A stretch of 45,539 nucleotides of DNA, taken from JAZFYD01 sp036443405 (lineage in GTDB: Bacteria > Planctomycetota > PLA2). The notes beneath the pieces are model-generated. The model saw only the letters and a list, made by a program, of their open reading frames with translations. It was not told where the DNA came from and did not search any database. This document shows positions 14,824-23,473 of the stretch, one piece after another (positions within the stretch are counted from its first letter, which is position 1; each line of letters opens with the position of its first letter). The DNA lies in contig JAZFYD010000210.1 of the NCBI GenBank assembly GCA_036443405.1, forward strand, positions 1 to 45,539, read 5' to 3'. Position numbers and translations under genes: made by a program.

Positions 14824-16460
14824 GAGCCGATGATGCTCTCGTACTCGATGGTCTGGAGCAGCTTCTCTTTGTCGCGATCCCAGATTTCGATCCGGTAGGG
14901 GCGCATCCGGCCGCCGGCCTTGCGCCAGTCGGTCAGGAACAGCGAGATCCAGCGGACCCACTGGCGCGACTTGATGTCGGCGCGCACGAGTCGGCCGCTA
15001 TCGAGATCGATGAAGTAGACGCGCTCGCTGCCGTCCTTGGCCGTAGCTTCGAGGCGATCGACGGTCTTGCCGTTCACGAGGGCGCCGCCGGTGAGCGTGA
15101 TCGACTCGAAGTGTTTCGTGCCGTCGGGCGACAGGAGATCGTTCCAATAGTTGCGCCGCTCGAACATGTCCGCGCGCTTGTCGGGATCGAGCGGCTTCTC
15201 CCCGTCGGTGCCGCCTTCCTCGGTCGCGGTGCGCAGCGAATCGCCGTACTTGCGCGAGATCGATCCGGCGGTGTGGCTGATCCGCAGGGGTTTCGGTTCG
15301 CGTCCGCGCACGGTGAGGGTGCCGGAGGCGGTTTCGTCCTCGATCGGTTGGAGGGTGCCGCGTGCGGCGGCGAGCGTGCGGTCGACTTCGTGGCGCAGGT
15401 AGACTTCCGGCACCTTGCGGCCACGGACGGCCGACTTCTTCACGATCTCGACACCGTCCAGCTTGATGCGCAGGTCCTTCTCGGTCCACGTGCCGTCTTT
15501 GTATTGCGAGACGCGCAGCGAGACCCGGCGGCCCTTCGGCAAAACGGCGATGCGGCGCAGGAAGTCGTTCGTTTCCGTCACCGGCTCGCCCTGAAAGCTC
15601 ATCAGGGCGTCACCGACCTTGATGCCGGCGTCCTCGGCGCACGACGGCGAGAGCATCTGGTGAAACGTGACCCGGATGCCGCCGCGCCACTTGGGGTCGA
15701 TGTCGTCGCGAACGAGCGCGTTCAGGGTTCCGTGCTGCACGACCATGCCCGCCCGCATCTCGGGAAGGCAGTGTTTGATTTGGTTCGCGCTGATCGCGTA
15801 GCCCACGCCGACGGCGACCTTGCCGCGTTCGTGGAACCGGAACGAGCCGCGTCCGTTGATCCCGACGACCTCACCGTCGAGGCTGAACAGCGGTCCACCG
15901 CTGTTGCCGGGGTTGATCGCCGCGTCCGTTTGAATGCAATCGGGATAGAGCAGTTGGCCGCGGATCGAGCCGGGCTGGTAGCGGTTGATGCCGCTCACGA
16001 CTCCGAGGGTGACGGTCGGCGTGAAGTCGGTCGCGAGGAGGAAGGGGTTTCCCATCGCGTACACCCAGTCGCCCTGTTTCAGCGCGTCCGAGTCGCCGAG
16101 TTTCGTGAAGTTCCACTCCTTGGGCTCGGTGAGCCGCAGCAGGCTGAGGTCCCCCGACGGATCCGTACCGATCAGCACGGACGGGTGGATGCGCTGATCG
16201 TTCATGCCGATGCGCATCTCCGCGGTGAGTTCGGTGACGTGGAAGTTGCTCAGGACGAGGCCGTCCTTCGTGATCACCACACCCGAGCCGCCGCCGCCGC
16301 CGCGGAACACCGCGCACACGGACTTCGCGAGTTTGTTCGCGATCGCGATGCGTTCTTTCTCCAGCGCGCGCACCCGCGCGACCGCCGTCTTGAGGTCGAC
16401 CGTGTCCGCGGCCGCGAGGCCGGTAAGGACCAGGATGCAAAGCCAAGTTCTATGGAACAT
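14820..16460 (-). CDS. HtrA/DegP-family serine protease with PDZ and LolA-like C-terminal domain
   Basis: Exported trypsin-like protease, 546 residues, signal peptide about 1-18. The catalytic triad is intact: His74 in LSNFHV, Asp104 in PSGDLSLLRL and Ser187 in NPGNSGGPL. A PDZ domain (about 245-330) includes 'AEDAGIKVGDALMSFQGEP'. The C-terminal 200 residues are unusual for HtrA; the pattern 'VYFIDLDSGRLVRADI' then 'DWRKAGGRMRPYRIEI' resembles the LolA-like sheet found in outer-membrane lipoprotein-sorting type proteins (my inference). A strong GGAGGG ribosome-binding site lies 7 nt before ATG 16460. It is the first of four genes joined by 4-nt overlaps, so its product is likely made in step with the two pseudoproteases and the LecA-like protein. 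Confidence 0.92.
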   Translation of the reverse strand: MFHRTWLCILVLTGLAAADTVDLKTAVARVRALEKERIAIANKLAKSVCAVFRGGGGGSGVVITKDGLVLSNFHVTELTAEMRIGMNDQRIHPSVLIGTDPSGDLSLLRLTEPKEWNFTKLGDSDALKQGDWVYAMGNPFLLATDFTPTVTLGVVSGINRYQPGSIRGQLLYPDCIQTDAAINPGNSGGPLFSLDGEVVGINGRGSFRFHERGKVAVGVGYAISANQIKHCLPEMRAGMVVQHGTLNALVRDDIDPKWRGGIRVTFHQMLSPSCAEDAGIKVGDALMSFQGEPVTETNDFLRRIAVLPKGRRVSLRVSQYKDGTWTEKDLRIKLDGVEIVKKSAVRGRKVPEVYLRHEVDRTLAAARGTLQPIEDETASGTLTVRGREPKPLRISHTAGSISRKYGDSLRTATEEGGTDGEKPLDPDKRADMFERRNYWNDLLSPDGTKHFESITLTGGALVNGKTVDRLEATAKDGSERVYFIDLDSGRLVRADIKSRQWVRWISLFLTDWRKAGGRMRPYRIEIWDRDKEKLLQTIEYESIIGS

Positions 16461-16544
16461 TTTCGCCCTCCAGCGGGCTTGCAGAGGCGTCCCGCTTCTG
16501 CCGTGGCTTAGCCGTCTGCCTTGGCCTGGCGGGGGACTAACAGC

Positions 16545-17759
16545 TTATTTCTGATTGGTAGGCGGCGGATCCATTTTCTCGGGATTCGACAGCCGGGCGT
16601 CGGCCCAGTCGCAGAAATCCGAGGTGTAGGAACCCCCCGGCAACACCTCGAGCACCAACCGGTCGACCCCGGTCACGTCGATGCGCATCGTGACGGGCCG
16701 GTCGGACCGGGTGAGTTTCGCGCTTCTGGGTTCGGGCTCGTTGTCGCGATGTACGCGGAACACGGCCGCACCCTCGTCGCCGGCGGCGTCGTCGATTCCG
16801 CAGCGAACGAAAAAGAGCTTCCAGCGGCCGCCGAGCACGAACTCGATGCGCGAGCGCGTGTGCACGCCTAGACCCGAAGTATAGGTCTTCCCGCGCATAC
16901 GCAGCGCTCCGCCGATGACCATCTCGTTGCGCCGCCAGGGGCGCGGTTTGCCGAAGAGGGAGACCTCCTCGACGTTGATCGGCTCGAGTTCCGAAAGTCT
17001 CTTCGCGAGTGGGCTCTCGATCTCGATGCGCAGGACCGCTTCGCGCGCGATCGTCGCGCCGCCGCCGCGCAGTTCGGCCTTGTCCATCGATTCGAGCGGA
17101 ATCGTGACGCGCCCGCCGTCCACCAGAAACGCGCGAGCGCGAACGACGTCGGCAGCCGGGGCCGTATCCTCTTTCGCCCGCACGAACCCGTAGACCTTTT
17201 GTGCGTCGACGTCGCGCGGCGTTTCGCCGAGCAGAACACGAACCGTCTTGCCGGTCAGCGCAAGCACGCGCGCCTCGAGGGGAAACGGCTTGTCGCCGCG
17301 GCGCATCAGGACGGCGTGGCGGTTTTTCGCCAGCAACTCTTGAAACGCGTCCTCGAACTTCGCCTGCGTGCCGAGAAGCCGTCCGAATCGAACGGCTTTG
17401 ACCGAGTCGAGCGGGGCCGTGAGCCCCTTCACGTGGGCGCTGTCGAGCCGGACGGTTTCGCCCTCGCCGGTGATGGTGCCGTCGAGCTTGTCGCCGTTGT
17501 GGAGGTAGAGGTTGCGGGATCCCGCTGCGCTTTCGGGCGTGCTCTCGGACAAGCGTGCGGTCGCGAGGTTGGCGACGGGAACGTTCCAGTCGCCGTTGGG
17601 CGTTCGCAGGATCGCCCGGCCGTCCGCGACGCTTGTCAGCGTCGTTTGGCGGGACTCGTCGCCGTTCACGAACGAAACCGTGTCCGCAAATAGCGCCGGG
17701 TTCGCGAGGAGGACCAGGGCAAGACCAACCGCGCTCTGCCGCGCGCTGGGGCGCGTCAT
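16545..17759 (-). CDS. Exported NPCBM-domain protein with repeated small beta domains
   Basis: Secreted protein of 404 residues, signal peptide about 1-25 ending at LFAD. Two short beta domains of the 'NG-x3-G' kind are seen at about 28-72 ('FVNGDESRQTTL ... NVPVANLATARL') and 84-127 ('LHNGDKLDGTITG ... LDSVKAVRFGR'), and a third, less clear, near 150-230. The C-terminal part (about 262-392) is an NPCBM/NEW2 carbohydrate-binding module: 'SGLGVHTRSRIEF', 'CGIDDAAGDEGAAVFRV', 'DVTGVDRLVLEV' and the closing 'CDWADARL'. No catalytic domain is attached. The start ATG 17759 overlaps the TPR gene stop (ATGA). Probable role is binding cell-envelope or environmental glycans; target unknown. Confidence 0.85.
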   Translation of the reverse strand: MTRPSARQSAVGLALVLLANPALFADTVSFVNGDESRQTTLTSVADGRAILRTPNGDWNVPVANLATARLSESTPESAAGSRNLYLHNGDKLDGTITGEGETVRLDSAHVKGLTAPLDSVKAVRFGRLLGTQAKFEDAFQELLAKNRHAVLMRRGDKPFPLEARVLALTGKTVRVLLGETPRDVDAQKVYGFVRAKEDTAPAADVVRARAFLVDGGRVTIPLESMDKAELRGGGATIAREAVLRIEIESPLAKRLSELEPINVEEVSLFGKPRPWRRNEMVIGGALRMRGKTYTSGLGVHTRSRIEFVLGGRWKLFFVRCGIDDAAGDEGAAVFRVHRDNEPEPRSAKLTRSDRPVTMRIDVTGVDRLVLEVLPGGSYTSDFCDWADARLSNPEKMDPPPTNQK

Positions 17760-18850
17760 TCGTCGTCGGCTCCGTCCTCGTCGCGATCGGTCACGCGCTT
17801 CTGCTTGGCGAGTGCGATCTCGTAGTACTTCTGCAATTCGCGGAAGCGCTCCGGGAACTTGTCCTTCAACGCCTGCAGGACTTCTTCGCGCTCCTTGTCG
17901 CGCATGTCGCCCCACTTCTGGCCCGCCTTCGCGGTCTTCTTGCCGCGCAGGTCGCCGACGCGCGATGCGCCCGGGGGCAGCGTCGACTGTCCGGCCGGTC
18001 CGTTCGGGGCCTGGTTGCCGCGCGGAGGACCACCGCCGCCACCGCCGCCGCCGCCTTGGCCGTTGCCTTCATTGTCCTCGGCCTTCTTGATGAGCTCATC
18101 GAGGATCGAGACGATGTCACCCTGTTCGTCCTGCGGCCGCTTGCCGGTTTCGCCGCTCTCGATGATCCGGCCTACGTGGTTCATGCGGCTCGCGAGATCG
18201 TAGAGCGGGCTCTCCCAGTCCTGCATCAGCTCCTTGAGCATCTGCTCGGTCGCGTTCCGGTAGCGCTCGGGTGCGTCCGGGTAGTCGTCGAGGAAGCGCT
18301 TCGCGGCGACGATCGCCTTTTCCTTTTGGCGCGACTGGCCGAGCGCGACCGCGAGGTAGAACGCGCACTCGATGTCGCAGCCGACCGCGCGGTGCTTGTT
18401 GAGCACCTCGGTGAAGGCTTCGACGGCTTGCTCGTAGCGCTCGCGGTTGATCTCGGCGAGGCCGAGCCGGTAGGTCGCGTAGCCGGCGACGTACTTGTCG
18501 TCCGACTTGCGGATCCGGTCGAGGACCTCGGCGGCCGCGGCGAAACGCTCGTTTAGCAACAGCGCGTCGGCGCGCTTGTAGTCGTCATCGAGAATCAGGA
18601 GCGACTGGTGGATGCAGCCGAACTCGCCGCCGAGGGATGCGCCGTCCTTGAGCTTCATCACGCGCGCCTTGAGGTCCGCGGGGATCGCCGCGTTCTTTTC
18701 GATCATCGAAAAGAAACGTTCGATCTTTCGCGCCTTGAGCTGCTCGGCGAGCTCTTCGGTCTTGGACTTGGCCTCGGGTTCGGCGCCGGCGACCGACGCG
18801 AACACGACGAGGATGGCGAGGCAGCGCCCAAACACGGATGTTCCAGCCAC
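17756..18850 (-). CDS. Exported TPR-like protein with glycine-rich linker
   Basis: Predicted exported protein of 364 residues. The signal peptide (about 1-23) is followed by an alpha-helical region (about 25-205) with tetratricopeptide-like repeats, for example 'RADALLLNERFAAAAEVLDR', 'YATYRLGLAEINRERYEQAV' and 'FYLAVALGQSRQKEKAI'. A helix-linker (205-255) leads to a run of nine glycines (about 265-275) and a basic C-terminal module ('KAGQKWGDMRDKEREEVL' near 310, then 'FPERFRELQKYYEIAL'), a pattern often seen next to DUF4175-type membrane proteins. GTG 18850 overlaps the TAG of the coiled-coil gene by one base. It is probably a scaffold or partner of the coiled-coil and DUF4175-like proteins. 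Confidence 0.8.
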   Translation of the reverse strand: MAGTSVFGRCLAILVVFASVAGAEPEAKSKTEELAEQLKARKIERFFSMIEKNAAIPADLKARVMKLKDGASLGGEFGCIHQSLLILDDDYKRADALLLNERFAAAAEVLDRIRKSDDKYVAGYATYRLGLAEINRERYEQAVEAFTEVLNKHRAVGCDIECAFYLAVALGQSRQKEKAIVAAKRFLDDYPDAPERYRNATEQMLKELMQDWESPLYDLASRMNHVGRIIESGETGKRPQDEQGDIVSILDELIKKAEDNEGNGQGGGGGGGGGPPRGNQAPNGPAGQSTLPPGASRVGDLRGKKTAKAGQKWGDMRDKEREEVLQALKDKFPERFRELQKYYEIALAKQKRVTDRDEDGADDE

Positions 18851-21069
18851 TACTCTTCCTCCCGGTTCAGCTTGTCCGCCATGCTCCTGGTCAGGTCGCC
18901 GACGGACTTCTGTTTCTTGGCGATTCGGCCGCGCTCATCGGCGCGGGTCTCCGCCTTGTCTTTGTTGTTGTCCACGATCTTCTGGAAGAGCTTGGTGCGG
19001 CGGTTCACGCGCACCTGCATCTCGCGCAGCATCTTGAGTTCGGCGGACGTGGGCAGGAGGTTCTCGTCGGGAGCTTGTTCCTGGCCGTCCTGACCCTGTC
19101 CCTGGCCACCGCCCTGGCGACGCTCGCGCTCTTCCTGAATGACCTTGATGAGCTGACGCAGCGTCTCCTCGACGTCGCGTTGGATCTGTTGCGTGTAGGG
19201 GCCGGACTCCAGTTTGGTCAGGCGCAGGTCGAGCGTGCTGAAATCACCCATCAGGTCGTTGACGATGTCGGGGATGACGACCGTCGTGCCTTCTTCCCTC
19301 AAGATCTCGAGGATCTTGTCGGCTTCGGCCTCGAGTTCGCGCTCGCCCTGACCGAGCTGCGTGCTCTTGTTGACATCCGCGCGGGCGGGCTTTTTCACCT
19401 GCTTGACGCGCAGGTGCAACGCGATCGTCTCCTTGGAGATCGCGATCTGCTTTTGCAGCATCCGGCCGAGGCGGCGCTCCAGCGCGTCCAGCAACATGAG
19501 CTGCTGTTCCTCGCGTAGCTGGCGCAGCGCCTCTTCGAGTTCTTCGCGCGCTTTTTCGAGGCGCTCGAGTGCTTCCTTCTGATCGCTGTTCGCGCCCTTG
19601 GCGGACCTCTGGCGGAGGTTGCGCTTGGCGCGTTGCATGGCCTTTTTGGCCTGCTGTACCTGGCCCTCGCCGGGAGTGGCCTTCCCGTCCTCGTCGCCGG
19701 GCTGCGCGCCCTCGTTCTTCATCTTCTTCTGGAGCTTTTCCGTGTCCTGCTCCGTCTTCTCCTGGTCCTTCGCCATCTTGTCGTAGTCCGGGAGCTTGAT
19801 GAGGCGCTTCAACTCCTTTTCGAGTTCTTCGAGTTTCTTGTACGCACGTTCCAGTTCCTCTTTGGCCTTTTGCTCCTTCGGCAGCGCTCCGCCGCGGTCG
19901 GACGACTCAAGGCCCTTTTGCGCGCCCTTCATGCTGTCCTGCGCCTTACCGAGCTCGCCGCTGCCCGAGTCGGACTTGGGCGCGCCTTTTTGCAGGCGTT
20001 CCAGCTCGCGCTGCAGGCGCTCGGTGTCCTTGCGGATGCGTTCCTGCTTTTTCGCGAGGTCCTTGTTCTCTTGATGGCGCGCGTGGCGGGAGAGCCGTTC
20101 CAGCGCCTCGCGGGCTTCCTTCAGGTCCTGCTCCGCGGTCTTTTGTTCGGCACCGGGCTTCTCGCCGGCCTTCATCTTCGACGCGGCTTCGCCCATGCCC
20201 TGGGAGGCCCGCTGCACCGCGTCGGCCGCCTGCTTGCCCGCCTTGGAGGCGCGCTTGCTCGGAGGTGAGGCCTCGCCGCTGTCCGCGGCCTTCTTGGCCT
20301 GCTTGTCCGCCATCGCCGCGATGTCCTTCGCGAGTTCTTCCGCGCGCTTGGCGAGCGCTTCCTGTTTTTCGGGGTTCGTCTGATCGCGCGCGCCCTTTTG
20401 GTCCTTCTGCAGTTTCTCGAGACGCTGTTTCAGCGCTTCGATGTCCTTGCCCTGACCCGACTCGCCCGATTTAGCCTTGGTCGAGCCGATCATCGCCTGC
20501 TGCCTGGCGATCAGCGCCTCGAGCTTGCGCTTGGCGGCGGCCGCGTCGCGCAGCGTCTTTTCCGGGTTTGCGAACTTCTCGGTCTCATGGAGCTGCTCGC
20601 GCTCGTCCGCGATGATCTTGTTCAGGTGCTGCTCGACGCTCTCGAGACGCTTGATCTCCTCTTCGAGCTCCTTCAGGTCGCCTTGGCGATCCAGCAGGAT
20701 GTCGAGGAGACGTTCGATCGCGCGGTCGAGCTCCTTTTGGCTCTTGAGCGCCTGCTCGAAGTAGCCCGACCGAAGGTAGTTCTCGATCTCCTTCAAGCGC
20801 GCCAGGTTTTCGTCCTCTCCGCGGCTCTTGCGAAACGCCATCTGGAGGCGCGCCGCCTGCTCCGGGTTGCGGCTGGCGAGGATCTTGGCGACCCGCTTCA
20901 TCGTGGCCTCGATGTGCTCGAGCCGTTGGCGGATTCGCGCCTGCTCGTCAGCGATTTCTTCACCCGTCGGGGCGGGTTTCGCCGCCGGTTTGGCTTCGGG
21001 CTTTTTGTCTTGGCCGAAAACCGGGGTGGCGATCATCGAGAACGCGAGGAGGATCAGAGCTCTAGTCAC
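18850..21069 (-). CDS. Exported long coiled-coil protein (DUF4175-associated)
   Basis: Secreted or periplasmic protein of 739 residues, signal peptide about 1-20 (ends PVFGQ). Almost the whole mature chain is charged heptad-rich helix, rich in Glu, Lys, Gln and Ala, with Gly/Ser-rich breaks near 205-212 and 360-375. Typical stretches are 'ELEKELKRLIKLPDYDKMAK' and 'EELEEALRQLREEQQLMLL'. The last 200 residues are less repetitive, with 'ALERRLGRMLQKQIAISKET' and 'VVIPDIVNDLMGDFS', resembling the C-terminal parts of DUF4175-family chains. Start GTG 21069 with AGAGG about 10 nt upstream. It begins the second half of the cluster and is coupled to the TPR gene. Likely forms elongated filaments or a scaffold in the envelope; no enzymatic motif. 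Confidence 0.82.
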   Translation of the reverse strand: MTRALILLAFSMIATPVFGQDKKPEAKPAAKPAPTGEEIADEQARIRQRLEHIEATMKRVAKILASRNPEQAARLQMAFRKSRGEDENLARLKEIENYLRSGYFEQALKSQKELDRAIERLLDILLDRQGDLKELEEEIKRLESVEQHLNKIIADEREQLHETEKFANPEKTLRDAAAAKRKLEALIARQQAMIGSTKAKSGESGQGKDIEALKQRLEKLQKDQKGARDQTNPEKQEALAKRAEELAKDIAAMADKQAKKAADSGEASPPSKRASKAGKQAADAVQRASQGMGEAASKMKAGEKPGAEQKTAEQDLKEAREALERLSRHARHQENKDLAKKQERIRKDTERLQRELERLQKGAPKSDSGSGELGKAQDSMKGAQKGLESSDRGGALPKEQKAKEELERAYKKLEELEKELKRLIKLPDYDKMAKDQEKTEQDTEKLQKKMKNEGAQPGDEDGKATPGEGQVQQAKKAMQRAKRNLRQRSAKGANSDQKEALERLEKAREELEEALRQLREEQQLMLLDALERRLGRMLQKQIAISKETIALHLRVKQVKKPARADVNKSTQLGQGERELEAEADKILEILREEGTTVVIPDIVNDLMGDFSTLDLRLTKLESGPYTQQIQRDVEETLRQLIKVIQEERERRQGGGQGQGQDGQEQAPDENLLPTSAELKMLREMQVRVNRRTKLFQKIVDNNKDKAETRADERGRIAKKQKSVGDLTRSMADKLNREEE

Positions 21070-21161
21070 GGCGTAACCTCTTGCTCACAAGACACTTCTG
21101 CCGGAAATGCGTTGCCGTTGCCCAGCCGCGCAACCTCCGAGTCTACCCATCTAATGTTAAT

Positions 21162-21183
21162 ACGCCCGCCACAAGGTGGGCGT
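21162..21183. repeat. Hairpin 1 in the DUF4175/coiled-coil spacer
   Basis: Stem ACGCCC/GGGCGT with a further CC/GG pair across one mismatch and a 4-nt loop. It is similar in sequence to hairpin 2 at 21227-21243 (both contain GCCCGCCACA on the plus strand), so the two are probably copies. No T-run follows it. Confidence 0.6.
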
Positions 21184-21221
21184 GTCTACTAAAACCGCCC
21201 AGACCATCCCGGGATCAGCGT

Positions 21222-21243
21222 AAAAAGCCCGCCACAGATGGGC
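21222..21243 (-). terminator. Probable Rho-independent terminator downstream of the moxR-DUF4175 operon
   Basis: On the minus strand a GCCC..GGGC stem with an inner wobble/GC pair and short loop (21227-21243) is followed directly by TTTTT (21226-21222). It lies 86 nt after the DUF4175-like gene's stop and before the coiled-coil gene's start, so it would separate the two halves of the cluster, perhaps only partly. Confidence 0.55.
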
Positions 21244-21265
21244 CCTTTGGACGCCGGATCCCCTC

Positions 21266-21321
21266 CTCCAACGCCGTCAGCCGTTAGGCCAGCCGCTCCA
21301 ACGAGCGTCAGCCGTTGGGCC
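21266..21321. repeat. REP-like palindrome pair (locus B), 3' of the DUF4175-like gene
   Basis: Two tandem units, 21266-21290 and 21296-21321, of the family CTCCAACG..GTCAGCCGTTGGGCC. Unit 1 has two substitutions and unit 2 a 1-nt insertion in the left arm. The pair ends 7 nt before the minus-strand stop codon at 21329-21331, the same placement as in loci A and C. Confidence 0.8.
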
Positions 21322-21328
21322 AGCATCA

Positions 21329-23461
21329 TTACTTGTTCGGGTCGACGCCGAAGAGCTTTTCGAGCTCCTCTTTCAGGCGCGCTTCCGTGTTCAGGCGCGA
21401 TTGCTTGGCGAGCTTCTTGAGCGCGCGGACGCTCTCGACGATCTCGGTGAATCCTTCGACCCGCTCCATGTTGGCGAGGACGCGATCCATCGCTTTGAGC
21501 ACGCGGTCGTAGCTGGTTTCGAGTTCGTCGCCGGTCGCGCCGGAGATCGAGTACTCGTCGTGGCGCGCCGCGTCGTCGAGAGCGACCGCTTGGCTCTCCA
21601 TCACGCCGGTGCGCAGGCTGCGAAGTCCTTGGACGACCCTTAGCTTGAGGTCCTCCACGCGGCTTCGTTCCTGCACATGGTTGTTGATCATCTCGTCGAG
21701 GATCTGGCTGAAGGCCCGTTCGATGTTGTGTACGCGGCGCGCGATTTGGCGCTGCTCGCGCGACTGGCCGTCGAGGCGGTCGCGCCGCTCCGACGGGGTG
21801 GCCGGCGGCGTGTCCTTCATGTCGAGCAGGCGGTTCTTCAGTCGCTGCTCGCGTTTGATCAGCGCCTCGAATTCCTGGCGCTGTTCCTGTTGCCGTCGGA
21901 TCAGCTCGTTGAGCAGCTCCTCCATCGTCACGACCTTGACCGAGACGGGGTCCGACTTGCTCTCGTGCGGTGTCGGCGCGTTGTCGGTCGCGAAGGCGTG
22001 CAGCGTCAGGAACGCTCCGGGGCTGACGTCCATCGTCGAAACCTCGAAGACGCCGGTGCGCTCGATGCGGTCGCTTCCGAGCCCCTCGGGATCGAACGGG
22101 ATCACAAGGGGTTCGGGAGATTCTTCGCCACCGGCGGCCTTCTTCGCTTCGAGCCGGCCCTGCACGACCTTGACGTCGTCACGCAAGCGCACGGTGTAGG
22201 GGAGCGAAGCCACGGGTACGACCATCGGGCCGATGCCGCGGAGCTGCAGGCGCACCTTGGGCGCGCGATCGGGAACAACACGAACCAGGAACCGCGGAGT
22301 GAGCGTGGGGTTGGTCAGTCCGTCCGTGTCGCGCAGGCGCACGCCGATCATCGTCGTTTTCTGCGGCTTGAAGGTCGCGCGGAACCGATACTCGCCCTCC
22401 ACCGTTGCGGAGATGGTCGCCTCTTCGGTGTCCCCGAGCACGAGGGACGCCGCCTCGAGCGGTTTGCTCGAACGTCCCGTGACCGTGATGGAACCGTCCT
22501 TGAGGACTTCGGGATCGCCGGCCGCGATGTCCACCAGCACGGGTGCGCGCTGCGCGTAGTCGGGGAAAGCAACCTCGACCTCCACGTCCAGCGCCTCGGG
22601 CGCTTCCATGAGTTCGATGCTGTGGTCCTCGGTCACCTCGTCGCCACCTTCGAGATGGAAGGTGATCGGGAACGCGACCTCCTTGAACTCGTAGCGGTAG
22701 GTGAGTTGCTCCAGATCCGAACTCATCGTGGCCTCACCGCGCGAACCCTCGGTATCGCGGAAGTAGATCACGACCTTTTCGGGATGGATCTGGCCGACGC
22801 TTCGCGCGGTCACGACCAGGTCGGACCCGCGCACGATGCGCGCGACGCCGCCGGGAAAGCGCCCCGGGTCGACTTCGAGATAGGTGTACTGCGGCCAGCG
22901 AACGCTCTGTAGGAGGATGTTGCGCTGGAACCAGATCGAACTCGATTCCGTGTCGAGCGTGCCCCACGCGATGGCGGCGCCGACGGCGATGGCCGCGAGT
23001 GCGCCTGACTTCATGAGCCGGCCGCGATCCAGGACATCCCGGAAGCGGACCTTGGAAGCCGGCTCGATGGCGCCTTTGACCGCGTCGTCGATCAGCTCCT
23101 TGGACATGCCGTAACGTTCCGGGTCCTCGACGCGCGAGAGTTGCAACGCGGAGATGAGCCGGTCGTTGAGTTCGGGGAAGCGGGCCTCGACGGCGACCGC
23201 GAGCGGATTCTCGCCCGGGATCTTCTTGAGTCGGCGGCCGAGGTAGCGGACCGCGACGAAACCGGCGGTTCCGACGATGCCCAGAAGCAGGATGCCGCGC
23301 GCCGCGAGTTCGAGCTTGAACAGGCGATCGAGCAGAAAACTCACCGCGCTGCAGGCGATCAACGTGCCGAGCACGCGCGCGATGCCGTCGACCAGCAACG
23401 CGGTCCAAACCTGGCCGCGAAGGACCTGAAGGCGTTTGCGGATTTGGGTGAGGTCGGACAT
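21329..23461 (-). CDS. DUF4175-like membrane protein
   Basis: Inner-membrane protein of 710 residues. Two N-terminal membrane helices (about 29-45 and 58-72) and a third (about 152-167) are followed by a large exported region. Residues about 190-430 have Ig-like beta segments, for example 'PQYTYLEVDPGRFPGG' and 'GEYRFRATFKPQKTTMIGV'. From about 490 to the end the chain is helical coiled coil ('RRQQEQRQEFEALIKREQRL'). This order of helices, Ig-like region and coiled coil matches DUF4175-type proteins found in MoxR/VWA loci; the call is by architecture. Start ATG 23461 lies 12 nt after the VWA gene stop. It probably receives or is remodelled by the MoxR-DUF58-VWA module. Function of the family is not established. 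Confidence 0.8.
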   Translation of the reverse strand: MSDLTQIRKRLQVLRGQVWTALLVDGIARVLGTLIACSAVSFLLDRLFKLELAARGILLLGIVGTAGFVAVRYLGRRLKKIPGENPLAVAVEARFPELNDRLISALQLSRVEDPERYGMSKELIDDAVKGAIEPASKVRFRDVLDRGRLMKSGALAAIAVGAAIAWGTLDTESSSIWFQRNILLQSVRWPQYTYLEVDPGRFPGGVARIVRGSDLVVTARSVGQIHPEKVVIYFRDTEGSRGEATMSSDLEQLTYRYEFKEVAFPITFHLEGGDEVTEDHSIELMEAPEALDVEVEVAFPDYAQRAPVLVDIAAGDPEVLKDGSITVTGRSSKPLEAASLVLGDTEEATISATVEGEYRFRATFKPQKTTMIGVRLRDTDGLTNPTLTPRFLVRVVPDRAPKVRLQLRGIGPMVVPVASLPYTVRLRDDVKVVQGRLEAKKAAGGEESPEPLVIPFDPEGLGSDRIERTGVFEVSTMDVSPGAFLTLHAFATDNAPTPHESKSDPVSVKVVTMEELLNELIRRQQEQRQEFEALIKREQRLKNRLLDMKDTPPATPSERRDRLDGQSREQRQIARRVHNIERAFSQILDEMINNHVQERSRVEDLKLRVVQGLRSLRTGVMESQAVALDDAARHDEYSISGATGDELETSYDRVLKAMDRVLANMERVEGFTEIVESVRALKKLAKQSRLNTEARLKEELEKLFGVDPNK

Positions 23462-23473
23462 CTGCGTTGTTCG

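Noticed and set aside
18027..18056. Run of glycine codons in the TPR gene as a CRISPR-like or microsatellite array
   Set aside because: It is a coding GCC-type repeat making nine glycines in a linker, without spacers or longer repeats.
20398..21192. Long plus-strand frames opposite the coiled-coil gene
   Set aside because: They are Leu-rich reverse readings of Glu/Lys/Gln-rich coiled-coil codons and contain no plausible gene starts.
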